Shown here piece after piece: positions 1 to 6,277 of a stretch of DNA of 18,561 nt. Below the pieces are notes generated by a model. The model ran no database searches and was not told the DNA's origin. It saw only the letters and a program-made list of their open reading frames with translations. This stretch comes from Cytophagales bacterium (GTDB lineage Bacteria; Bacteroidota; Bacteroidia; Cytophagales; 172606-1), in the NCBI GenBank assembly GCA_025455595.1, contig JALOMD010000011.1:1-18561 (forward strand), in the 5' to 3' direction. A program made the position numbers and the translations under genes. How positions within the stretch are numbered: position 1 is the stretch's first letter; each line of letters starts with the position of its first letter.

Positions 1-3
1 ACA

Positions 4-32
4 GCGTTTTGGGCAAAAATTGCCCAAAACGC
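4..32. repeat. 29-bp palindrome, copy 1 (perfect arms)
   Basis: Arms GCGTTTTGGGCAA (4-16) and TTGCCCAAAACGC (20-32) are perfect reverse complements around a 3-base AAA centre. This is the cleanest of nine copies in the window. It sits 228 bases upstream of uvrC, next to the GAACCATGATT element at 43-154. It could form a hairpin in RNA from either strand. Its function is unknown. Confidence 0.9.
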
Positions 33-42
33 TTCGTCGTCT

Positions 43-154
43 GAACCATGATTCGTGGGATTAAGGGATTGCCTTGATTGAAAATCCTGTTTATCCTGAA
101 ATCCTGTCTGAAAAACAAATCATGGTAATCCTTCAATCCTACGAATCATGGTTC
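43..154. repeat. GAACCATGATT intergenic element, copy 1
   Basis: The ends are a 20-bp inverted repeat with one mismatch: GAACCATGATTCGTGGGATT at 43-62 and its complement at 135-154. The interior holds repeated GGATT and ATCCTG words. A diverged second copy lies at 2357-2466. Both copies follow a 29-bp palindrome by about 10 bases, which suggests the two repeat types travel or were placed together. No open reading frame is present. The rest of the stretch up to uvrC (155-260) shows no recognisable TAnnTTTG promoter box. Confidence 0.75.
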
Positions 155-260
155 TGACAAAACCTCTCGTGAACCGCCTGCCAAGCCAAAATGTTTCCCT
201 TCCGTAACCGCCCCAAAAACAGCTTACTCAAGACCCAATACTAACGACCCAAGACTCATT

Positions 261-2072
261 TTGACCGACCACTTAAAAGAACAAATCCGCAACCTGCCCG
301 ACCAGCCCGGCGTGTACCGCTACTTTGACGCAAGCGGCGAATTGATTTACGTGGGCAAAGCCAAGAACCTGAAAAACCGGGTTTCGAGTTATTTCAACAA
401 GTCGGCCAACCACGACCAGAAAACGCGCCGATTGGTGTCGCAGATTGTGCGGTTCGAGTTCACAGTCGTGGACACTGAATTTGATGCGTTGCTGCTCGAA
501 AACAGCCTCATCAAGCAGTACCAGCCGAAATACAACATCCTGCTCCGTGACGACAAGACATATCCGTACCTGTGCGTCACCAACGAGCCGTTCCCGCAAC
601 TGTTCCCCACGCGCCATCTTGACCGTTCGCGCGGTACGTACTACGGCCCGTACGCCAGTGTGCGAACCATGAACACGCTGCTGGAATTTCTGCGCAAGTT
701 GTACACCATCCGCACGTGCAGCTTGGTGCTGACGCAGAAAAACATAGAAGCGAAGAAGTTCAAGGTCTGTTTGGAATACCACATCGGCAACTGCAAAGGC
801 CCGTGCGAGGGCTTGGTGAGCCGCGAGGAATATGACCGGAATATGGAGCAGGTCAAGAACATCCTCAAAGGCCGCATGGCTCCGGCCATGCAGCATTTCA
901 AGGAACAGATGCAAGAAGCCGCCGGCGCGTTGGCGTTTGAAAAGGCGCAGGAATACAAGGAGAAACTGACACTGCTCGAAAGTTTCCAAAGCAAATCGCA
1001 GGTGGTGAATCCGAACCTGTCGGACATTGACGTGTTTGCCATCGTCTCGGACGAGAAATGCGCCTACGTGAACTACTTGCAGGTGGTGGACGGCACTGTT
1101 GTACACACCAAAAACACCGCCGTGCAGAAAAAACTCGACGAAACCGAAGCCGATATCCTGTCGCACTTGATTCTGACCATGCGCGAAGAACGCCAAAGCG
1201 AATCACGCGAGGTGCTGGCAAACATTCCGCTCGGTGTCGAGTGGCGGGGCATTGCGGTTCACGTGCCGCAAATCGGCGACAAACGGAAACTGGTGGATTT
1301 GTCGCTGAAAAACGCGCTGTACCACAAACGCGACCTGACGGAGAAAAAACAGCAAAAGGGCGAGGCATTGGCCGAGAAAGGCCAGCGTGTCTTGGTGAAA
1401 TTGCAACAGGATTTGCAACTGAAAACCTTGCCTGTCCACATCGAATGTTTCGACAACTCCAACTTTCAAGGCACTAATCCCGTTTCGGCGATGGTTTGTT
1501 TCAAGAACGGCTTTCCGTCGAAAAAAGACTACCGCCATTACAAGGTGAAGACCGTCGAAGGCCCGGACGATTTCGCAACCATGCACGAGGTGGTGACGCG
1601 CCGCTACCGCCGCCTGCTGGCCGAAAACGCGCCGCTGCCCAACCTGATTGTGATTGACGGCGGCAAAGGTCAGTTGGGTGCCGCTTGCGATGCGTTGAAG
1701 GAACTGAACATCTACGGACAAATCCCTGTCATCGGCATTGCCAAGCGGTTGGAGGAAATCTATTTCCCCGGCGACGAGGTACCGGTTCACATTGACAAAA
1801 AATCGGAGTCGCTGAAGCTGATTCAGCGCATCCGCGACGAGGCGCACCGGTTCGGCATCACTTTCCACCGCAACCTGCGCAGCAAAAACACCATGACCAC
1901 CGAATTGTTCGACATTCCGGGCATCGGCCCCGATACGGCGAACAAACTGCTCACGGCTTTCAAGTCGGTGAAGAAACTGCGCCAAGCCGACATTGAAGAG
2001 TTAGCGAAAGTGGTGGGAAAATCGAAAGCCGGAAAAGTGAAGGCGTTCTTCGAAGGCCAACCAACAGAGTAG
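261..2072 (+). CDS. uvrC: UvrABC system protein C (excinuclease subunit)
   Basis: UvrC makes both incisions flanking a lesion after UvrA/UvrB load at damaged DNA in nucleotide excision repair; it is cytoplasmic. At 603 residues it has the usual family length. The N-terminal GIY-YIG nuclease shows GVY at 17-19, YVG at 30-32, R40 and the catalytic-type E80. Cysteines 153, 170, 178 and 182 match the four-cysteine cluster of the family. A UVR domain (UvrB contact) lies at about 205-240. The RNase H-like second nuclease has D398 (ECFDNS), D466 (VIDGGKGQL) and a histidine in EAHRFGITFH. A helix-hairpin-helix ends the protein (about 547-597). The start is a TTG, chosen because homology begins at once with MTDHLKEQIRNLPDQPGVY and no ATG fits. 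Monocistronic; convergent with gldN. Confidence 0.96.
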   Translation: MTDHLKEQIRNLPDQPGVYRYFDASGELIYVGKAKNLKNRVSSYFNKSANHDQKTRRLVSQIVRFEFTVVDTEFDALLLENSLIKQYQPKYNILLRDDKTYPYLCVTNEPFPQLFPTRHLDRSRGTYYGPYASVRTMNTLLEFLRKLYTIRTCSLVLTQKNIEAKKFKVCLEYHIGNCKGPCEGLVSREEYDRNMEQVKNILKGRMAPAMQHFKEQMQEAAGALAFEKAQEYKEKLTLLESFQSKSQVVNPNLSDIDVFAIVSDEKCAYVNYLQVVDGTVVHTKNTAVQKKLDETEADILSHLILTMREERQSESREVLANIPLGVEWRGIAVHVPQIGDKRKLVDLSLKNALYHKRDLTEKKQQKGEALAEKGQRVLVKLQQDLQLKTLPVHIECFDNSNFQGTNPVSAMVCFKNGFPSKKDYRHYKVKTVEGPDDFATMHEVVTRRYRRLLAENAPLPNLIVIDGGKGQLGAACDALKELNIYGQIPVIGIAKRLEEIYFPGDEVPVHIDKKSESLKLIQRIRDEAHRFGITFHRNLRSKNTMTTELFDIPGIGPDTANKLLTAFKSVKKLRQADIEELAKVVGKSKAGKVKAFFEGQPTE

Positions 2073-2093
2073 CTCCGATTGTCAAATCGGAGC
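2072..2093 (+). terminator. hairpin overlapping the uvrC stop codon
   Basis: GCTCCGATT (2072-2080) pairs with AATCGGAGC (2085-2093) around a 4-base loop. The last base of the uvrC stop codon is the first base of the stem. Only a short T run (GCGTTTT) follows, inside the next palindrome, so termination is possible but not clear-cut. The stem may instead be one more member of the local repeat collection. Confidence 0.4.
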
Positions 2094-2096
2094 CGG

Positions 2097-2125
2097 GCGT
2101 TTTGGGCGAAAATCGCCTAAAACGC
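2097..2125. repeat. 29-bp palindrome, copy 2
   Basis: Arms GCGTTTTGGGCGA and TCGCCTAAAACGC pair except for one G-T position, which is a G-U wobble in a plus-strand transcript. Position 12/18 has changed from A-T to G-C with pairing kept. It lies 25 bases after the uvrC stop codon. Confidence 0.85.
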
Positions 2126-2142
2126 CGTGTCTCGTCCGCGCA

Positions 2143-2300
2143 AGCTCCGTAGGAGCGAACTGTCTGTAGAGAGCGAAGTAGAACAAAACGAAAGCTCCGT
2201 AGGAGCCACCCTGACGCTGTGTTGTCAATCGGGCCGCTCCTACGGAGCTTTTGGTTAGTTCCGTTTCAGTTTCTACAAACAAGTTCGCTCCTACGGAGCT
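2143..2300. repeat. nested inverted repeats of AGCTCCGTAGGAGC
   Basis: Four copies of a self-complementary word are nested. AGCTCCGTAGGAGCGAAC at 2143-2160 and its exact complement at 2283-2300 form the outer pair (18 bp). AGCTCCGTAGGAGCC at 2193-2207 and GCTCCTACGGAGCT at 2236-2249 form the inner pair. Each word is also a small hairpin (GCTCC/GGAGC). The 158-base block could fold into one long stem or four small hairpins. It lies between convergent uvrC and gldN, with a 29-bp palindrome on each side (2097-2125, 2319-2347). An apparent 86-codon frame across it is an artefact of the repeats. Confidence 0.8.
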
Positions 2301-2318
2301 AAAGTGATGATACTGTGT

Positions 2319-2347
2319 GCGTTTTGGGCGTTTTTTACTCAAAACGC
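2319..2347. repeat. 29-bp palindrome, copy 3 (degenerate)
   Basis: The outer eight bases pair perfectly (GCGTTTTG 2319-2326, CAAAACGC 2340-2347). The inner part is decayed, with wobble or mismatched positions at GGGC/ACTC. Length is again exactly 29. It is followed by the second GAACCATGATT element. Confidence 0.7.
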
Positions 2348-2353
2348 CGGATT

Positions 2354-2468
2354 GTCAGAACCATGATTGGCTTCGCCGAACTCACGTTTCGCAGGACTCA
2401 AAGATTACCATGATTGAAAAAAGGATGAATCCAGGCAATCCCGTAATCCTGCGCATCAAGGTTCAGAC
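2354..2468. repeat. GAACCATGATT intergenic element, copy 2 (diverged)
   Basis: It begins GTCAGAACCATGATT (2354-2368) and ends AATCCTGCGCATCAAGGTTCAGAC-like (2445-2468). It shares the internal words ATTACCATGATTGAAAA and GGATGAATCC with the style of the element at 43-154. The left end is close to copy 1, the right end is partly diverged, and the interior differs. As in copy 1, a 29-bp palindrome precedes it by a few bases. Confidence 0.6.
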
Positions 2469-2498
2469 AAAAAAAAGCCCCTCTCCTTGGGAGAGGGG
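2469..2498 (-). terminator. rho-independent terminator of gldN
   Basis: On the minus strand CCCCTCTCC and GGAGAGGGG (plus-strand 2490-2498 and 2478-2486) form a 9-bp stem with a 3-base loop. Eight T residues follow (plus-strand A run 2469-2476). It lies 16 bases after the gldN stop codon. An outer pairing of AAAAAGCC with GGCTTTTT could also let it work on the plus strand for uvrC transcripts. Confidence 0.8.
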
Positions 2499-2513
2499 TT
2501 GGGGTGAGGCTTT

Positions 2514-3374
2514 TTAGAACTCCCACAAATTGTGTTCGTATTCCATGAGTTGCTGTTTCATCCACTCCGAGGCCAGCATACCTTTGCGGCCGCCTTCGTA
2601 GATGTCATTCAGTTCACGGTCGTCCGGGTTCGAGACTTTGATGATGCGGCCAGTGAAGAGGCGCATTTCAAAAGCATCGGCCAAGTTTTTGTGCTCTTGG
2701 TTGTTCTGCGAGTTGAACCAAATGGCATTCGGGCTGCTCTTGAACAATTTGTACAAGTCCTTGAACTTGAACGAAGCCATGCGTTTCTGAATACCCAAGT
2801 CGCCGTTTTTCTCAGCAGGCAGCCAGAATGTCACCGACTGGATGTCCCAATAGGCGCGTGAACGCTGTTTGTCGAAGATGAAGTCTTCGCGCAACTCCAT
2901 TTGGGTGAAGTATGACGGCGGGTATTCGTTACCGCCGCCACCGCGTTCGATTTCTGCGATGCGCTGGTTCTTTTCTTCAGGACTCAAAAAATCGTCTTCC
3001 TTGACCCGTTGGATTTCGAATTTTTTGTCTTCGTCAGTCATTTGCGTACCGGCCGCGCTGATGTCCTTTACAAACTCCTCGGGAGTTTTCTTGGTCATCA
3101 GTGAGTCGTTGGTGTAAGGCGTGAGCAAACCAGCCTTGACAGCGTTGATAACGAAACGGGTGATTTCGTTGTTCACGGCCATGAAAGGGCGGTTTTGCTT
3201 TTCATTCAAGTCCACATTCGTCCAAACGGTTTTTTTGAACATGATGTCGGACTCGTGAATGGGGCGCACTGAGTTGGGATTGTATCCCCGGGTGTCTGCT
3301 TCTTGGGCATAACCAAAGGTTGACAGGCCCAGCGCAAGGGTACCCGCAAAAATCCCCTTCATTACGTTTTTCAT
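2514..3374 (-). CDS. gldN: gliding motility / type IX secretion protein GldN (PorN)
   Basis: GldN/PorN is a periplasmic protein that partners with the lipoprotein GldK to form the ring-like assembly under the outer membrane in the type IX secretion and gliding machinery. The 286-residue product starts with a signal peptide (about 1-23, cleavage near YA-Q). Recognition rests on the IMFKKTVW segment, the WFNSQNNQEH stretch and the typical C-terminal end WMKQQLMEYEHNLWEF. It is the last gene of the porP-gldKLMN cluster. A gap of 274 bases separates it from gldM and holds a strong GC-rich hairpin and a 29-bp palindrome, so it may have its own promoter, though I found no clear TAnnTTTG box. Confidence 0.92.
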   Translation of the reverse strand: MKNVMKGIFAGTLALGLSTFGYAQEADTRGYNPNSVRPIHESDIMFKKTVWTNVDLNEKQNRPFMAVNNEITRFVINAVKAGLLTPYTNDSLMTKKTPEEFVKDISAAGTQMTDEDKKFEIQRVKEDDFLSPEEKNQRIAEIERGGGGNEYPPSYFTQMELREDFIFDKQRSRAYWDIQSVTFWLPAEKNGDLGIQKRMASFKFKDLYKLFKSSPNAIWFNSQNNQEHKNLADAFEMRLFTGRIIKVSNPDDRELNDIYEGGRKGMLASEWMKQQLMEYEHNLWEF

Positions 3375-3512
3375 CTGTTTAACTCTTTTTTGTGAACTAA
3401 TTTCTGTACCGACCTCATCAAAAACACGGGCCGGTCAAGGCTGTTTTGCTGTTTAAACGATGCAACGTCTGTTTTAGTGCGTGGGCGGCGTTGCTTCCGC
3501 CAGTTTTTGTAA

Positions 3513-3541
3513 ACAGCGGCCCGGCCAAACCGGGCCGCTGT
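3513..3541 (-). terminator. GC-rich hairpin between gldM and gldN
   Basis: CAGCGGCCCGG (3514-3524) and CCGGGCCGCTG (3530-3540) form an 11-bp perfect stem, 12 bp with the flanking A-T pair, around a 5-base loop. On the minus strand it is followed by TTTACAAAAA, a poor T tract. It may attenuate or end transcription coming from gldM, or protect the upstream mRNA 3' end. Confidence 0.55.
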
Positions 3542-3570
3542 ATTATGATTCGTCAGTTATCTTGTTTGTA

Positions 3571-3599
3571 GCGTTTTGAGCATTTTTTGCCTAAAACGC
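3571..3599. repeat. 29-bp palindrome, copy 4
   Basis: GCGTTTTGAGCA and TGCCTAAAACGC arms with two imperfect positions around a T-rich centre. It lies 49 bases beyond the end of gldM (minus strand), between gldM and gldN. This is the only copy inside the gld cluster. A small CGTCAG/CTGACG hairpin (3601-3620) follows directly. Confidence 0.8.
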
Positions 3600-3648
3600 C
3601 CGTCAGCACTGATACTGACGATTAACCACCGACAACCGACGACTTACC

Positions 3649-4185
3649 TTAGTTCAGGTTGGCGCTTTGAATCGGGCTACCGGCTACGGCACTTTCAACC
3701 ATTTGGCCACGGAAGTTCAGACGTTTCACATCTTTCACTTCAATTACCAGCCGGTCACCGGGACGGGCTTGGCCAGTCAGACCGCTGATGCCAATCCGGT
3801 CGTCGCCGCTCACTTGGTTTACAGGACGCGAACCGCGCACCAAGTAAACCGTTGTCGAAGTAGCTTTGAAACGCGCATCTTTCGGCAGCAGGTTTACGAA
3901 GCCTTCGTCCGGCACCAAGCGAATCTCAATCGAGTTCGGGTAAGGAGCAGAGATACCACGTTTCACATCCAGTTCGCGACCGTTGCTGAACACTTTCATG
4001 GCAGGCTTCGGAACCGGACGCACTTTGAATTTCTCTGTGCCGATAACCGAACCGTTGCTGCTAACAGTCACGGCCACTTCCGTGCCGGAAGGAACGATGG
4101 TAATGTCGCCTATGTTGCCGCCAGCAAAATGGCTGCCGCCTGATACAGAGAACGAAGGCTTGTAGTCAGCACCCAAAGCAGGCAC
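3649..4185 (-). CDS. gldM: GldM C-terminal part, out of frame with the N-terminal part
   Basis: This 178-codon frame encodes the last third of GldM. It begins with the family segment NELKFTVPALGADYKPSF (reading from before the nominal GTG) and continues through SGGSHFAGG, KVRPVPKPAMKVFSNGRELD and LVPDEGFVNLLPKDARF to the end. It should be continuous with the frame at 4194-5240, but lies in another phase. The GTG at 4185 is an internal valine codon of the family, so it is probably not a real start. If translated alone it would lack the membrane anchor and a signal peptide. By length it corresponds to the last two periplasmic domains (D3-D4 of PorM/GldM), the part expected to reach GldK/GldN. 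Confidence 0.8.
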   Translation of the reverse strand: MPALGADYKPSFSVSGGSHFAGGNIGDITIVPSGTEVAVTVSSNGSVIGTEKFKVRPVPKPAMKVFSNGRELDVKRGISAPYPNSIEIRLVPDEGFVNLLPKDARFKATSTTVYLVRGSRPVNQVSGDDRIGISGLTGQARPGDRLVIEVKDVKRLNFRGQMVESAVAGSPIQSANLN

Positions 4186-4193
4186 GGTGAACT

Positions 4194-5240
4194 TCAGTTC
4201 GTTGCCAGGGCACTTACCGCCTGCGACTGCACTTGCAACACAGGTTTCACTACATAGTAGTCTTCGTTTACCGGCAGTTTTTTCACTTCGCCGGAAGGCG
4301 TGCGGTATTCGATATAACCGGTCAGAGTTCTTTTTACTTTACCGTCTTTGTCGTATCCGCCACCAGAGGCAGTGAACTGTACAGTACCCATGCCATCGGC
4401 GTTCACAGAAAGGTTCTGTCCGCCTACCATCATCGAGGGCTTGATGCCCGAAGAAGAAGCGGCAATGAATACATCGGCTTTGAACTTGGTGCCGGCGGCC
4501 ACTGTGCGAGCTTCCGGACGAACCATTGCCACGATTTTGTCAAATTTAACAGTGACATCATCTACTGACAGGGTTTTCAAAACCTCAGCTTCGTAGCGGG
4601 CGATTTCGTTCTGCTTCTGGCTGATTACGGCCAAGGCAGCTACCATCGGCGTGGCTTGGAAGTTAACTTGAACAAAGTCTTTGTTCCGTTGTGCTTCGGC
4701 TTCGCCACCGCTGAGTCCTAATTCAGCACCAGACTGCGTCAGCGACTTCAAGTCCTCAGGTTTCAGGCCCGACACTTGGCGCAGGTACGCGATGTGCTCG
4801 TCGAGCATCTTCTGCATCTCATAGCCTTTGCCGCTCTTTGAACCTTCGGCACCAATCATGAAGATTTCGACTTCAGTTTCAGCGTTAGGGTTAGCAAAAC
4901 TTTTGGTCTCTGGGTTAATGCCGCCTGATTTCTCAATCAAACCTTGCTTGATCTTGTCAAGTTCGTCAATCAGCTTCGAGGTTCTTTCACGAACCTGAGC
5001 TGCGTTCTGAACTTTTTGCTTCAACTTGGCATCGGTGCTGACGCTCAAGTTTTTCTCAATAGCTGCCAGCATGGCAGTGTTGGCTTTTTCAGCTTGGGTA
5101 TTGGCATTTTCCAAACTGTTATTAATAAGCTCGAACTTCTTGACGATTTCCGAACTGACTTGCAGGGCAAGCAGGGCAGTAAGCACCAGGTACATCATCC
5201 CGATCATCTTCTGCCTTACGGTTTCTTTACCTCCAGCCAT
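4194..5240 (-). CDS. gldM: GldM (PorM) N-terminal two thirds, frameshifted
   Basis: GldM spans the periplasm and, with GldL, forms the proton-driven inner-membrane motor of type IX secretion and gliding. This frame has the short cytoplasmic start with R9 (the conserved motor arginine position), one membrane helix (about 13-34, MIGMMYLVLTALLAL) and the first periplasmic domains. The full protein is usually a little over 500 residues; this frame stops at 348 with SALATN. The rest is encoded at 3649-4185 in another phase. The break lies at about 4204-4217, in plus-strand GCCAGGGCACTTAC. It reads SAL then directly KCPGNEL in the other frame, where the family has about SALYxxCGNEL. Start ATG at 5240, 54 bases after gldL. 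Either a true mutation or a sequence error. Confidence 0.9.
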   Translation of the reverse strand: MAGGKETVRQKMIGMMYLVLTALLALQVSSEIVKKFELINNSLENANTQAEKANTAMLAAIEKNLSVSTDAKLKQKVQNAAQVRERTSKLIDELDKIKQGLIEKSGGINPETKSFANPNAETEVEIFMIGAEGSKSGKGYEMQKMLDEHIAYLRQVSGLKPEDLKSLTQSGAELGLSGGEAEAQRNKDFVQVNFQATPMVAALAVISQKQNEIARYEAEVLKTLSVDDVTVKFDKIVAMVRPEARTVAAGTKFKADVFIAASSSGIKPSMMVGGQNLSVNADGMGTVQFTASGGGYDKDGKVKRTLTGYIEYRTPSGEVKKLPVNEDYYVVKPVLQVQSQAVSALATN

Positions 5241-5294
5241 AGTAGTTTTGGTTTCTTGGTTTTGAGTGATACATTAATTACGCAATCGAAACCA

Positions 5295-6098
5295 TTAACC
5301 TTTCATGGCGGTCAACATGCTACCATACACTTTGTTCAGGGTAGTCAGGTTGTTGGTCAGTTTGGTCAATTCGCCTTTGAACTGCTCGGTGTCTTTGCTG
5401 GCTTGGGCCATGTTTTCCATCGCACTCGACAGGCTGCCGTAGAAGGCTTGCATGGCTTTCAAGTGCTTGTTGGTGTCTTGCAGTTCCATTTCGTACACGG
5501 CATTCAAGGCACCGAGGTTTTTGGTCACCGTCTGCACTTGGGCATGGTAAGCCTTGGCATCTTGGGCGGCACCCGACATTTCGGTCATGGCCGTCACCGT
5601 AGTGGCGTAAGACTTGTTCATGTCAACCAAAGCCGTAGAAGCTTTTTTCACGTTCTGGGCGTACTCGTTGGTAGCCACCGAAGCGTCGGTCAAGTTGTTC
5701 AGCTTGCCGGTCGTGTCGGCCAAGCTTTTCAAGCCGCTGCCCAAGCTGTTGATCAGTTCCGGGCCTACTTTGGCGTTTGCCAGCATGTCGTCCAATTTGG
5801 CAGTCAGGCCGTTGCCTTTTTGCTCAGGCTTGCGCTGCGGCAGTTCGCCTTTGAAGTCTTCGGACAATTCAGGATACACGCGCGTCCAGTCCGGATCCGA
5901 ATGTACAGGAGCAAAAGCACTCAGGAAGAAGATAATGGCTTCAGTGCCCAAGCCCACGATGAGCATCACGTCGGCACCTGTCCAGTGCATGATTTTAAAC
6001 AGCGCACCAACGATAACGATAGCGGCACCGATACCGTACACGAACGGCATTACCTTGGTGAAAAAGAAATCGGAGAATCCACCTTTTTTAGCACTCAT
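5295..6098 (-). CDS. gldL: gliding motility / type IX secretion motor protein GldL (PorL)
   Basis: GldL forms the membrane ring around GldM and supplies the proton path that powers type IX secretion and gliding. The 267-residue protein has two membrane helices near the N-terminus (about 17-38 and 43-63). The second carries a buried glutamate, E53 in GLGTEAIIFF, the position of the motor glutamate of the family. The remaining 200 residues are a helical cytoplasmic region. HSDPDWTRVYPEL after helix 2 is typical of GldL. The ATG at 6098 is followed by MSAKKGGFSDFFFTK, as expected. It is 179 bases downstream of gldK and 54 upstream of gldM; no clear terminator or promoter was seen in either gap, so gldK-L-M are probably one transcript. 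Confidence 0.93.
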   Translation of the reverse strand: MSAKKGGFSDFFFTKVMPFVYGIGAAIVIVGALFKIMHWTGADVMLIVGLGTEAIIFFLSAFAPVHSDPDWTRVYPELSEDFKGELPQRKPEQKGNGLTAKLDDMLANAKVGPELINSLGSGLKSLADTTGKLNNLTDASVATNEYAQNVKKASTALVDMNKSYATTVTAMTEMSGAAQDAKAYHAQVQTVTKNLGALNAVYEMELQDTNKHLKAMQAFYGSLSSAMENMAQASKDTEQFKGELTKLTNNLTTLNKVYGSMLTAMKG

Positions 6099-6277
6099 TT
6101 TGTTTTGATAGTTTAAGTTGAAGAATAATTGGATTTTTAATTGAACTGTTTATTAAACATACACCGGGTGTTCTGCATTTGGACGGATGAAGCTGGAAGC
6201 CAGTTTCTTCCGTTTTAGTACAAGCGTGCCTGCTGATTGTAAACAACCACGCCTGCGTTTTTTCAGAAAATTTTCGC

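Noticed and set aside
273..1985. Long minus-strand frames opposite uvrC (307 and 260 codons)
   Set aside because: Shadows caused by codon bias of uvrC; no motifs, and no promoter or terminator for them.
2082..2342. 86-codon minus-strand frame in the uvrC-gldN gap
   Set aside because: It is made almost wholly of the repeat elements there.
3389..3440. Possible gldN promoter (TTTTTG, 19-base spacer, TAGTTCAC on the minus strand)
   Set aside because: Spacing fits but the -7 box keeps only TA and one T of TAnnTTTG.
4194..4218. Programmed ribosomal frameshift in gldM
   Set aside because: No slippery heptamer or downstream pseudoknot is evident at the junction, and residues appear to be missing compared with the family, so a deletion or error fits better.
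4944..6116. 390-codon plus-strand frame opposite gldM/gldL
   Set aside because: It is an antisense shadow of two well-supported genes; its product is rich in F, H, Q and V with no motif, and it crosses the gldL-gldM gap.
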